Source: Candidatus Obscuribacterales bacterium
Lineage (GTDB): Bacteria; Cyanobacteriota; Vampirovibrionia; Obscuribacterales; Obscuribacteraceae
NCBI GenBank assembly: GCA_021732085.1
Contig: JAKFVQ010000006.1
Span: 118,270 to 182,269 of the forward strand
Direction: 5' to 3'
Length of the DNA: 64,000 nt
Part shown: positions 43,938 through 52,478 of the stretch, one piece after another
Layout of the letters: each line of letters starts with the position of its first letter
How positions within the stretch are numbered: position 1 is the stretch's first letter
Made by a program: the position numbers and the translations under genes
Notes under the pieces: generated by a model
What the model was told of the DNA's origin: nothing
What the model saw: only the letters and a program-made list of their open reading frames with translations
The model's database searches: none

Positions 43938-44981
43938 ATGCAAACACTATCGACAAACACGGCATACGAATTGCCAATCCCGCAGATCTACGACCGCAAC
44001 AAGGTGGGCGATTTCTTCACGCCTCTGTATGACGATTTGATCAAATCAGCAACACAATATCGCGAGCAAATGAAAATCGCACCGCGCCGGCTAGACAAGG
44101 TACCTGTTGCTTTAACCATTATCGACCAGCAGAAAACATTCTGCCTGGCAGATGGTGAATTGAGCATCGCACCAGCCTCGGTCAAGGACACTGCCAATAT
44201 TTGCGAGTTCATCTACAAGAATATGCGAGTGTTGAGCGACATCATCGTTACTCTCGACAGCCACTATCTATTCCAAATTTTCCATCCACCATTTTGGATA
44301 GACAAAGATGGAAAGCACCCGCCCGGATTCACTCTGATTTTGCCAGGCGATATAGGGAAGACCTGGTTCGTCAATCCAGAAATGGCTTATGTTCTGTTTA
44401 ACGATATGAAGTATCTTTCTTGGCTGCAGAGCTATGTGATTCACTACACCGAAGAACTTGCAAGACTGGGCAAGCCACCACTGGTAGTATGGCCGGTTCA
44501 CGCTCGCCTAGGAAGCCCCGGTCACGCGCTGGTGCCATCCTTGCAAGTCGCCGTTGACTTCCACGATATCTGCAGATACAGCCGCACTCAATATCGAATT
44601 AAGGGAGATTTGCCTCTTAGCGAATACTACTCGCCATTTGGCACTGAAGTAGCAAAGGCACATGATGGCACAGTTGTCGGCGAGGAATCCGACAGAGCAA
44701 TCGAAGACCTCCTTGCCTACCAGATGCTTATCATAGCGGGTGAAGCTGAATCGCACTGCGTGAGAGCAGCAATTTATGACGTGCTGAAGAAGATCAAGCA
44801 GCAGGATCCGCAAATGGCTAAACGAGTTTACATTCTTTCCGATTGCACCTCGCCCGTTCCCGGCTTTGAGAAGCAAGGGCAAGAAGCAATTGAGGATTTC
44901 AAACGAGCAGGAATGCACGTCGTAACTTCCGACATGCCGATGCACACCTGGCCGGACGTTAATCCGGCAATCTTCGGCTAA
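43938..44981 (+). CDS. Isochorismatase-fold cysteine hydrolase
   Basis: The 347-residue protein shows the isochorismatase/nicotinamidase triad: Asp63 (TIIDQQKTF), a Lys in the middle segment and Cys274 (AGEAESHCVRAAIYDV), followed by VYILSDCTSPVPG. It is longer than the usual ~200 residues because of an insert between strands (about 110-230). AAAGGAG lies 7 bp before the ATG. It sits inside the PP2C-kinase-VWA operon. Its substrate could be a small amide or pteridine-like molecule tied to the stress module, or an unrelated metabolite. Confidence 0.85.
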   Translation: MQTLSTNTAYELPIPQIYDRNKVGDFFTPLYDDLIKSATQYREQMKIAPRRLDKVPVALTIIDQQKTFCLADGELSIAPASVKDTANICEFIYKNMRVLSDIIVTLDSHYLFQIFHPPFWIDKDGKHPPGFTLILPGDIGKTWFVNPEMAYVLFNDMKYLSWLQSYVIHYTEELARLGKPPLVVWPVHARLGSPGHALVPSLQVAVDFHDICRYSRTQYRIKGDLPLSEYYSPFGTEVAKAHDGTVVGEESDRAIEDLLAYQMLIIAGEAESHCVRAAIYDVLKKIKQQDPQMAKRVYILSDCTSPVPGFEKQGQEAIEDFKRAGMHVVTSDMPMHTWPDVNPAIFG

Positions 44982-45047
44982 GTCCCTGTCCTACTTAAAA
45001 CAGAATATCTCGACCCGTCTTTCACAGTTTCCGTGGAGGAAATAGAC

Positions 45048-45851
45048 ATGAGCGACCAAAATACCCCAGACGTCACAGAATTATTCAGAGATGCCAAAGC
45101 GGCCGGCGAGATCTCGCCTCACACGGCAAATATCCTGAATGGGCTTTCAGCCCGAATCAACAAGACTATGGTCTTACCGGCAGCAAAACCGAGCGTGACT
45201 GAAATGACATTGCTTTGCATGCTGATCGACAACACACCTTCGATGGAGCATAAGAATAATCATGCAGCCGCAATTGAAGGTCACAACTTAGTGGTATCAG
45301 CATTGCTTGGCGCAAAGGCGGCAAACAGCATCGAAGAGTTGACCATGCTGATCAATCATCATGATGGTTATGCCAGGAAGATTACCGGCGATTCAGACGA
45401 ATTTCAGTGGCGTTCGCTTCGCGCGGCACCACGGCTTGAAAAGCGCAACTTCATTCAAGGTTGCAGCACGCCGTTATATGACCGCTGCTTGGAGGCGCTC
45501 GGCAGTGTTCTCGCTAGAACAAAATGGTGGGAAGATCAATTCGGAGTTCAAACACGATCAGTCACATTACTGATGACTGACGGTGGAAACAACGACGGCA
45601 AAGCGGAAATCTCACATGTTGCCAAAGTTGTCGCCGACATGTTGGCTATGGAAAAGCATCGAATCTTCTTTATGGGAGTTGACGCCGGTGGGGTTGATTT
45701 CAGGAAGATAGGCGCGGACATGGGCTTGCCGGCCGAATGTGTTGATGTGGTCGAACGCGATCCTCGAGCTATTCGAAATCGCTTTCAGCTATTCAGCCAA
45801 TCGGCCGCCGCCATCGTGGGCGGTGCGCCTTCGCCGGTCAGTTTGTTTTAG
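45048..45851 (+). CDS. TerY-like von Willebrand factor A protein
   Basis: The 267-residue cytoplasmic VWA protein starts at the ATG at 45048, with GGAGG 8 bp upstream. The MIDAS is DNTPS (61-65, Ser replaced by Thr at position 3), with Thr141 (GCSTPLYD) and Asp178 (LLMTDGGNNDG). The C-terminal KHRIFFMGVDAGGVDFRKIGADMGLP is typical of TerY-type proteins. With the phosphatase and kinase upstream this completes a TerY-P triad, thought to act in metal- or phosphorylation-dependent stress signalling. It is the last gene of the operon, followed by a terminator. Confidence 0.86.
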   Translation: MSDQNTPDVTELFRDAKAAGEISPHTANILNGLSARINKTMVLPAAKPSVTEMTLLCMLIDNTPSMEHKNNHAAAIEGHNLVVSALLGAKAANSIEELTMLINHHDGYARKITGDSDEFQWRSLRAAPRLEKRNFIQGCSTPLYDRCLEALGSVLARTKWWEDQFGVQTRSVTLLMTDGGNNDGKAEISHVAKVVADMLAMEKHRIFFMGVDAGGVDFRKIGADMGLPAECVDVVERDPRAIRNRFQLFSQSAAAIVGGAPSPVSLF

Positions 45852-45950
45852 AGTATTCGAAAAGACACATTCGAAGCATCCGAAATAAGGAAGGAAGCCC
45901 TCGCTTCCATTCGGACCTCTGGAGACAAATCGCGTTTCCATTCGGACTTT

Positions 45951-45974
45951 TCGGAGCAGGCTGGAAGCGCTCCC
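45951..45974 (-). repeat. Copy A of dispersed GC-rich repeat
   Basis: Read on the minus strand it is GGGAGCGCTTCCAGCCTGCT then CCGA, an internally shortened relative of the elements at 52249, 52399 and 62050-62114. It lies in the spacer between the VWA gene and its terminator. Just upstream, TTCCATTCGGAC occurs twice (45905 and 45936). Confidence 0.6.
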
Positions 45975-45981
45975 AAATAAA

Positions 45982-46014
45982 AGAAAAGAGGAGGGGCGCC
46001 CTTCCTCCTTTTCT
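45982..46014. terminator. Bidirectional terminator
   Basis: AGAAAAG(A)GGAGG pairs with CCTCCTTTTCT. The plus tail is U-rich within the stem and the minus tail is CTTTTATTTG. It can serve both the VWA gene and the converging regulator gene at 46050. Confidence 0.65.
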
Positions 46015-46049
46015 ATGTGAACAGAGAAGCTTTCTGAGGAGAGCCCCAA

Positions 46050-46625
46050 TTAGGTGGTCGCTTCTATCTTGAGCCGGTGATAAATACCGGACTTTCGATC
46101 CATTAGCTTGGCACCGATTAATTCGCGACGCAGCGTTGCGAAATCCGGATGATGTCGCAAAATCATCTGATTCACCTCTTTTTCTGAATACTCCTTATCG
46201 AATTCGAATTTATCGACAAGCCATCGTAATATAACTTCTCGTTTCTTCCGGCTTGCCGGAATCTCCTTCAACTTCTCCCCCTCAAGAAAGTCATTCAGAA
46301 TCTTCCTTTCCCAGGCGTCGTAGTTGATTGAATCGTCCTCTTTGCTGAGCGATTCCACGGCAAGCATTTGCTTGGAGAGTTTGCGCAACACTTCCAAATT
46401 TAATCGATAGAGATGCGTATTGCCATCGGATTTCATTTGTACCAAATCCAGAGATTTGAGCTTGGACAAGTGATGAGAAACCGTTGGCGGTTTCAGATCG
46501 AGCATGAGGGCCAATTCTTCGACCGTCCTTTCAGAACTCGCCAAAGCCCCCACAAGCTTCAAGCGGCTTTCGTCCGAAAGAACTTTGAAGAATTCCAGCA
46601 TGCTCGCTAACTGCGCACTAGACAT
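46050..46625 (-). CDS. ArsR-type HTH repressor with DUF2087 domain
   Basis: The 191-residue protein begins at the ATG at 46625, placed by GGAGG 8 bp upstream. Residues about 5-80 are an ArsR-type winged helix (FFKVLSDESRLKLVGALASSERTVEELALMLDLKPPTVSHHLSKLKSLDLV). Residues about 105-185 are DUF2087 (FLEGEKLKEIPASRKKREVILRWLVDKFEFDKEYSEKEVNQMI). No metal-binding ELCVCDL motif is present, so it is unlikely to be a metal sensor of the classic type. It is transcribed divergently from the TerD-like gene, with a paired palindrome between them. It probably represses itself and perhaps that neighbour. Confidence 0.9.
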   Translation of the reverse strand: MSSAQLASMLEFFKVLSDESRLKLVGALASSERTVEELALMLDLKPPTVSHHLSKLKSLDLVQMKSDGNTHLYRLNLEVLRKLSKQMLAVESLSKEDDSINYDAWERKILNDFLEGEKLKEIPASRKKREVILRWLVDKFEFDKEYSEKEVNQMILRHHPDFATLRRELIGAKLMDRKSGIYHRLKIEATT

Positions 46626-46650
46626 TAAAATCACCTCCTTCGATGTCTAT

Positions 46651-46674
46651 CTAATTAGATTACCATCTAATTAG
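46651..46674. promoter_or_regulatory. Tandem palindromic operator of the ArsR/DUF2087 regulator
   Basis: Two identical copies of the perfect palindrome CTAATTAG (46651-46658 and 46667-46674), both within TCTAATTAGA, are spaced 16 bp centre to centre. They start 26 bp upstream of the regulator's ATG. The position and symmetry fit an autoregulatory site for a dimeric winged-helix protein. Confidence 0.65.
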
Positions 46675-46804
46675 AATTAAAAGCAAGAGGTTATCCGACC
46701 TTTTCTGGGTATGTTAATCGAGTTGCGGCTATGAGGGTTCTTCCTTCTAAAATCTTCGAAATTTAGAGTCCTCAATTTCCGCGACGCCCTTTTAATCAGA
46801 AGCC

Positions 46805-48931
46805 ATGCCACCAAGATTGCAAACACCCACAATTGCAAAGCTAGAGACGGAAAGCGCAAACGAAATACTTTTGCGCCGCCGAAAGAAAGTCATCTTGCCT
46901 TCCTGCGCTGGCAAAGGCGAACGCTTAGACCCTAAGTATGTCGCTACGGTTGCTGCGGAAGTGGAAGCTTTGGGGTACTCGTTGTCAGACGAGCTGGCGA
47001 CTAATCTGTCGGAGCTGACACTCGATGAGCTAGTGGCAACGAATTCCGAAATTCTGAGTTCCCTTAACAAAGCCCTTGGTGCGCACAGAGCATTCAAACC
47101 AATGTATCCCAATTTCCCTCAGCAAGTAGCTGAGGCGAGCCGACTATCGCTTTATGTGAATGCCATTCTCCACTACCTAACTGATGGAAAGTTTCTGCCG
47201 AACACAGCCAAAAATGAACGAGCTAAGCTTGACGAAAAACCAAAGCTGAAGGAATTAGGGGTTGGCTCCAAGTCAGAACTCGAATCGATCTTCAAAGCAC
47301 TCGTAACTGCGAATTCTTCGCTATCCGAACAAGACAAGGCAGATTTAACTTGGTTCTTCAAGACCTATGGCGATGACATTCTGCCAATGATGCCTACCCA
47401 AATTCCCCAAAGAGAAAATAAGGCTCATGTTATTGCAAACCTGCTCAGGCATACAAATTTAAAAGAAAATGCAATCAAGTCCTGCAGCAGCACCACGGAT
47501 GTCTTGCGAGTAGCTGTATCTCTAAGTGATGGCGATGTTTCTTTGGCGGAGTCGACTAAATTCAAATCTTTTCCGCGTCCCCTTCGAAAGGCTTTACTGC
47601 GAGCTATAGAGGCGCAGGAAAATCAAATCGAAGACATGCTGAGGTGGAAGAAAAGATGGATTCGTCTTGGTGAACGCTTACACCCTGGCGAATTTGAAAA
47701 ACAATTTCCGAAGACGGCAGCAGCATTTAAAACGATCCGCAATGACCTACCGGCGCAGACCTTTTACAGGCAACTGGAGCACAGCCTTGAACGTAGGCAG
47801 ACGGAAAAGATTCTATCACTTGTAAAACAGCGCCCAGGGGAATTCACACGCCGACTCGATCATATTCTTCGAATCACGCCTGAGCGACAAGAAGAAATAG
47901 CGCTTTCATTCGCGTCCTATGCTGAGAACGTATCCACGCCGGTCCTCTTGCAGGTAATGCAGCACTTCAAAACTAGATGTGAAAAGCGAGAAGAGCGCGT
48001 CTTCTTTCCTAAGGGACAGGTTCAGAAAGCTCAAGCGATTCCTAATACTTTGCAATCGCTTTCGCCGGCAATTTGCTCTTTGATTGAATCAATTTGTCGA
48101 AAGACATTGATTACACGATTTAGCAAACAGCGTCCGCTAGGCAAATGTTATCTTGATCCATATTTGCAAATGTACATGCTACCTGGGTCACAGCGTTCCG
48201 CAGCGAAAGCGCTCCGAACTGTTGCACGCGGGAGCCGACTTCTTTTGCCGGATACGGATACCTTAAGATTTTTCATCTGGTGGAAAAATGGAAACCAACG
48301 CACGGATATCGATCTCTCAGCCGCCCTTTTCCGGGAAGACTTCACCTACGCGAACACACTCGCTTACTACAATTTGAAGGAATTCGGCGGTTGCCACAGC
48401 GGAGACATTGTTGACGCACCTTTTGGTGCCAGTGAATTCATTGATGTGTCTATTGAGAAATTGCGTAGCTCCAAGGTAGCTTACATAGTGATGGTGGTTT
48501 CAAGTTTCACCCAACAACCTTACTGCGATCTGCCCGAATGCTTTGCCGGCTGGATGGCGCGTAAACAAGCGAATTCCGGTGAGATTTACGAGCCCAAAAC
48601 AGTTCAAGACAGATTGGATTTGAGCGGGAATACGAAAGTTTCAATTCCGGCGATTTTTGATATAAAGAATCGAGAAGTTATCTGGACAGACATCTCACTT
48701 ACTCGAAATCCAAACTGGTACAACAACGTTGCTGGCAATCTAAACGGTATACAAATATCATTAAAAGCTTTCGCCGAGCTAAATAAAATGAGCGTCTTCG
48801 ATCTGTTGAAAATGCACATTGAAGCACGCGGTGAATTAGTCGAGCTACCCCAAGATGCTGATGTCGAATTCTCTGTCAGCGCAGGCACGCCCTTTGAACT
48901 GGAAAAAATCGCCAGCGAATTCATGGCGTAG
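46805..48931 (+). CDS. Large TerD-like stress protein (MXAN_6230/SCO0854-type)
   Basis: The 708-residue protein has a helical, charged N-terminal region of about 480 residues with no enzyme motif. The TerD-like C-terminal domain runs from LRFFIWWKNGNQRTDIDLSAALF through GGCHSGDIVDAP, ASEFIDVSI, VAYIVMVVSSFTQQP and FAGWMARKQANSGEIYEPKTVQDRLDL. The Asp-rich loops are those that bind calcium in TerD proteins. The best match I recall is the MXAN_6230/SCO0854 family, but the RING finger named for that family is not visible here. Its position beside a TerY-P triad supports a Ter-type stress role. The gene is divergent from the ArsR/DUF2087 repressor. The ribosome site at 46805 is weak. Confidence 0.78.
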   Translation: MPPRLQTPTIAKLETESANEILLRRRKKVILPSCAGKGERLDPKYVATVAAEVEALGYSLSDELATNLSELTLDELVATNSEILSSLNKALGAHRAFKPMYPNFPQQVAEASRLSLYVNAILHYLTDGKFLPNTAKNERAKLDEKPKLKELGVGSKSELESIFKALVTANSSLSEQDKADLTWFFKTYGDDILPMMPTQIPQRENKAHVIANLLRHTNLKENAIKSCSSTTDVLRVAVSLSDGDVSLAESTKFKSFPRPLRKALLRAIEAQENQIEDMLRWKKRWIRLGERLHPGEFEKQFPKTAAAFKTIRNDLPAQTFYRQLEHSLERRQTEKILSLVKQRPGEFTRRLDHILRITPERQEEIALSFASYAENVSTPVLLQVMQHFKTRCEKREERVFFPKGQVQKAQAIPNTLQSLSPAICSLIESICRKTLITRFSKQRPLGKCYLDPYLQMYMLPGSQRSAAKALRTVARGSRLLLPDTDTLRFFIWWKNGNQRTDIDLSAALFREDFTYANTLAYYNLKEFGGCHSGDIVDAPFGASEFIDVSIEKLRSSKVAYIVMVVSSFTQQPYCDLPECFAGWMARKQANSGEIYEPKTVQDRLDLSGNTKVSIPAIFDIKNREVIWTDISLTRNPNWYNNVAGNLNGIQISLKAFAELNKMSVFDLLKMHIEARGELVELPQDADVEFSVSAGTPFELEKIASEFMA

Positions 48932-49011
48932 ATCTGCCTTTCATTGGCTGACCAAGACACGCCAAGATGTGATGGTAAGACACCTGTGATGCTGCCTGTT
49001 CCTGAGACAAA

Positions 49012-49054
49012 TGACGGGATGCGACCGCATTGGTCATCCCGCCATTCGATTTTT
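49012..49054 (+). terminator. Intrinsic terminator after TerD-like gene
   Basis: TGACGGGATG pairs with CATCCCGCCA with one A-C mismatch, with an inner GACC/GGTC stem as an alternative. It is followed by CGATTTTTC. It lies about 80 bp after the stop at 48931 and before the end of the converging methyltransferase gene. Confidence 0.7.
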
Positions 49055-49075
49055 CGCGCTGTCAACCAAAATGCT

Positions 49076-49858
49076 TTACTTGATTATTCTCAGCATTTGA
49101 TTTGCACCAGCAACATCCTTAAAGTCAACACCAACATACTCGGCTCTGATACCAGTTTCGCGAAGCGCTTCAACAACGGCATCCGCCATCGGGCTGTCGG
49201 GTCGGTTTGGACCCTTGATCGGGTAGATCCGGACTTCGTCTCTTACAACTCGCAGCAATTCAAAAACTGAACGCATGTGAAATTCGAAGTTAAATCGCTC
49301 TTCGCTCAAAATGCCACCAAACTTTTCGGAAGCATAAAGGAACAAAAGATTCGAACACAATGCCATGTGGAAATAATCATCCGGGAATGGCAGTTCAGGC
49401 AAGACTCCTGGAACGTAGCGTCCTTCCATCTTTCCACGAGCAAAGTCATTGCGGAAATTTCTCATCGCACGGATCTTCTCAGCCTCGAACTGATCAGCAA
49501 ATTCCGAAAGATGCGGATCGAACAGATCGATCTTGCTGTCCTTGTTTTTCAAGCACAAAGCCACGTCATGAGCAGCCCAGTGATACAAGTCCTCAGGGCG
49601 CTTCTCATACATAGGGTCGCATGCTGTGACATTGACCCCAATGATATGAGCTTCTGCTGCGAAGGACGCCGGACCGGAAGCGCAATCCAAAATTCGCTTG
49701 CCTCGGAGGTCCTCGCGCTCGAAGTGGAACATTTCCTCATACTCGGCTAGTGTCCGCCCGAAGAACGCGACGTCGTCGATTAGGAATTTGCCCGAATCTT
49801 CAAGAACTCTCAAGTGGGATGTTTGTGCATACATGTCTTTGTACCTGTGTTTATCCAT
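49076..49858 (-). CDS. SAM-dependent class I methyltransferase-like protein
   Basis: I start it at the ATG at 49858, giving 260 residues beginning MDKHRYKDMYAQTSHL. A longer frame to 49996 would overlap the divergent glgX start. Motif I is RILDCASGPASFAAEAH, a variant of the glycine-rich SAM loop, followed by VTACDPMYEK for motif II and DYFHMALCSNLLFLY for motif IV. The C-terminal half predicts the usual strands (DEVRIYPIKGP, GIRAEYVGVDF). The substrate is unknown. Ser/Ala replacing one loop Gly is tolerated in the family. Confidence 0.78.
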   Translation of the reverse strand: MDKHRYKDMYAQTSHLRVLEDSGKFLIDDVAFFGRTLAEYEEMFHFEREDLRGKRILDCASGPASFAAEAHIIGVNVTACDPMYEKRPEDLYHWAAHDVALCLKNKDSKIDLFDPHLSEFADQFEAEKIRAMRNFRNDFARGKMEGRYVPGVLPELPFPDDYFHMALCSNLLFLYASEKFGGILSEERFNFEFHMRSVFELLRVVRDEVRIYPIKGPNRPDSPMADAVVEALRETGIRAEYVGVDFKDVAGANQMLRIIK

Positions 49859-49955
49859 TCCCTGTACTATACGGAGCCGACATGGGGATGTTGTGGGGAG
49901 CTCATGGAGAAATTGTGAGTATGCGCTACCTTTGTTATGATCAAAGGGTTGGCGG

Positions 49956-52184
49956 ATGAATGACATCAGCCTGTTGGAATTTTCAGCGGAAGGCATAAAT
50001 ATGCGGGTTTGGCCAGGTCTTCCTTATCCATTAGGCGCTAACTGGGATGGGCGCGGAGTGAACTTCGCCCTCTTTTCTGAAAATGCGACCCGCGTGGAGC
50101 TGTGCCTTTTCGATTCAGCGGACCAACCTTACGAGTCACTCCGCTTGCCATTGCCCGAACAAACCGACCGCGTATGGCATGGATATTTTCCGGATATAAA
50201 ACCAGGACAGCTTTATGGATATAGAGTCTACGGCGCATACGAAGCAAAGAAGGGAAAGCGCTTTAACCCCAACAAGTTATTACTCGACCCTTATGCAAAA
50301 GCGCTTGGGCGAGATCTAAAGTGGCACGATTGTCTTTACGGTTATTCGATCGGACACAAAGACAAGGATATTTCTTTTGATGAGAGAGACAGCGCGCCGT
50401 ACGCGCCTTTAGCTCAAGTAATCGACACTGCATTTACCTGGGGCAACGATCAATTGCTCCGGACACCCTGGCACAAGACTGTCATTTATGAGCTGCATGT
50501 GAAAGGCTTTACCAAGTTAATGCCCGGAGTTCCGGAAAATCTTCGTGGAACCTATGCTGGTCTTGCAACTGAAGCTGCTATTAGCCACCTTCTAAAACTT
50601 GGCGTCACGGCAGTCGAGCTGATGCCTGTGCATCACCACATATCCGAGCATTCGCTTGTAAAACGCAGGTTGAGCAATTATTGGGGCTACAACACTATGG
50701 CCTATTTTGCTCCACACCTGGCTTACAGCTCGAACAGCATCAGTTATTTTGCTGTGCAAGAATTCAAATCCATGGTTCGCACGCTGCACGCAGCCGGGCT
50801 GGAAGTGATACTAGATGTGGTGTACAACCACACAAGCGAAGGCAACGAACTGGGCCCAACGATTTCCCTGAAAGGCATCGATAACAGCAGTTATTACAGA
50901 CTAGTCGAAGACGAGAAGCGCTACTATGCTGACTTCACAGGCTGCGGTAATACGCTGAACATGCAACACCCACGCGTTCTTCAATTGATCATGGATAGCC
51001 TTCGCTACTGGGTCACTGAAATGCATGTTGACGGATTCCGTTTCGACCTTGCATCCGCCCTCGCTCGTGAATTGCATGATGTCGATCAGCTCTCCGCGTT
51101 TTTCGACATCATCCACCAAGATCCAATTCTTTCGCAGGTGAAATTGATCGCCGAGCCTTGGGATGTCGGCCCTGGAGGCTATCAGGTCGGACAATTCCCA
51201 GTCGGCTGGGCAGAGTGGAACGGCAAGTACCGAGATAATGTGCGCAGATTTTGGAAAGGTGATGGTGGCACTTTAAATGAATTCGCTACTCGCTTGACGG
51301 GATCGAGCGATCTCTATGAGCACAGTGGAAGACGTCCATATGCGAGCATTAACTTCGTCACTTGCCACGATGGTTTCTCACTAGCCGACCTGGTTGCGTA
51401 CAATTCAAAACACAACGAAGCAAACGGCGAGAACAATCGCGACGGGACGAACGACAACGCTAGCTGGAACTGCGGAGCCGAAGGACAAACTGACGACGAG
51501 GAAATCAATGAACTGCGTGCGCGCCAAAGACGCAACCTGATCGCAACGGTGCTCCTCTCACAAGGCGTGCCTATGCTTCTTGCTGGCGATGAGATCGCAC
51601 ACACGCAAGGCGGCAACAATAATGCATACTGCCAAGATAATCCAATAAGCTGGATCGATTGGGAATTCACCGAAGAAAAAGGCGAGCTCATGGAGTTCGT
51701 TGCCTCGTTGATCGCAATCAAGAAAGAGCACCCAGTCTTCCACCGACGCAGATTCTTCCACGGCAAAGAAATTCGCGGCAGTGATTTCAAAGACATCTAC
51801 TGGTTGAATTCGCGCGGTGGGTTCATGACCAACAAAGATTGGGAAGCGGGCAACGTTCGATGCCTCGGAGTAGTATTGAACGGCCAAATCGATGAATTGA
51901 ACGAGCAGGGCGAACGCGTTCTCGACAACAACTTTCTGTTATTATTGAACGCCTCGCATGAGGACGTCGATTTCCCTCTGCCTGCCGAAAGCAGAAAAGA
52001 AGAAGGATTGGAGCTGCTAATTTATACAGCAACACCAGTTCTTCAACCAAGCTGCTTCGTGCAACCAAAGGAAACTGCAACTTTCAAATTGAAAGGCAGA
52101 TCGCTCGCCTTGCTGACATGGCCCAATAAAGCCCACTCTCAAAAAATCACGTCACAATACACAGCGCTTTCCCTAACAAAATAG
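49956..52184 (+). CDS. glgX: Glycogen debranching enzyme GlgX
   Basis: The 742-residue GH13 enzyme removes limit-dextrin branches. An N-terminal CBM48 domain ([37 protein letters not shown]) precedes the TIM barrel. The barrel has [14 protein letters not shown], the nucleophile region [17 protein letters not shown], the acid region [19 protein letters not shown] and [14 protein letters not shown]. The [30 protein letters not shown] block is characteristic of GlgX/isoamylase. Start: the ATG at 49956 has AAAGGG 7 bp upstream. The ATG at 50001 (MRVWPG), with AAGG, is equally good and gives the more common N-terminus. It stands alone, divergent from the methyltransferase. Confidence 0.96.
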   Translation: MNDISLLEFSAEGINMRVWPGLPYPLGANWDGRGVNFALFSENATRVELCLFDSADQPYESLRLPLPEQTDRVWHGYFPDIKPGQLYGYRVYGAYEAKKGKRFNPNKLLLDPYAKALGRDLKWHDCLYGYSIGHKDKDISFDERDSAPYAPLAQVIDTAFTWGNDQLLRTPWHKTVIYELHVKGFTKLMPGVPENLRGTYAGLATEAAISHLLKLGVTAVELMPVHHHISEHSLVKRRLSNYWGYNTMAYFAPHLAYSSNSISYFAVQEFKSMVRTLHAAGLEVILDVVYNHTSEGNELGPTISLKGIDNSSYYRLVEDEKRYYADFTGCGNTLNMQHPRVLQLIMDSLRYWVTEMHVDGFRFDLASALARELHDVDQLSAFFDIIHQDPILSQVKLIAEPWDVGPGGYQVGQFPVGWAEWNGKYRDNVRRFWKGDGGTLNEFATRLTGSSDLYEHSGRRPYASINFVTCHDGFSLADLVAYNSKHNEANGENNRDGTNDNASWNCGAEGQTDDEEINELRARQRRNLIATVLLSQGVPMLLAGDEIAHTQGGNNNAYCQDNPISWIDWEFTEEKGELMEFVASLIAIKKEHPVFHRRRFFHGKEIRGSDFKDIYWLNSRGGFMTNKDWEAGNVRCLGVVLNGQIDELNEQGERVLDNNFLLLLNASHEDVDFPLPAESRKEEGLELLIYTATPVLQPSCFVQPKETATFKLKGRSLALLTWPNKAHSQKITSQYTALSLTK

Positions 52185-52190
52185 GGAGTC

Positions 52191-52258
52191 GCAGCGAATG
52201 AGAACGCGGCTTACGCAGCGAATGAGAACGCGGCTTACGCAGCGAATCGGAGCGCGGG
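52191..52258. repeat. 24-bp tandem repeat
   Basis: A 24-bp unit beginning GCAGCGAATGAGAACGCGGC occurs at 52191-52214 and 52215-52238, identical. A third, diverged partial copy starts at 52239 and runs into the dispersed GC-rich repeat. The array begins 6 bp after the glgX stop. Confidence 0.85.
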
Positions 52259-52465
52259 CAGCCTGCCCGCTTCGAGATGCAGCTCCCCTGGAACCACCGG
52301 TGTCGCGCCGCTTTCAACTGACTGTGATGCGGATCGTAGCAGATTTTTCGGCAGCGAAGTCGAACCGAGTCTCTTCTGCAACCAACGCACGATCGAATGG
52401 GAGCGCTGGCGTCCCGCCCGCTTCGAGATGAAGCTCACCTGGGACCGCTGGGTCCCGTCGGCTTC
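52249..52465 (+). repeat. Copies B and C of dispersed GC-rich repeat
   Basis: Two related segments of about 66 bp, at 52249-52314 and 52399-52465, share GGAGCGC, GCCxGCTTCGAGATG, AGCTC-x-CCTGG and ACC. Their cores match elements at 45951-45974 and 62050-62114. They fill the spacer between glgX and the disordered-protein gene. A 123-codon minus-strand frame across them is produced by the repeats. Confidence 0.75.
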
Positions 52466-52478
52466 TAAGGCTGCTTCC

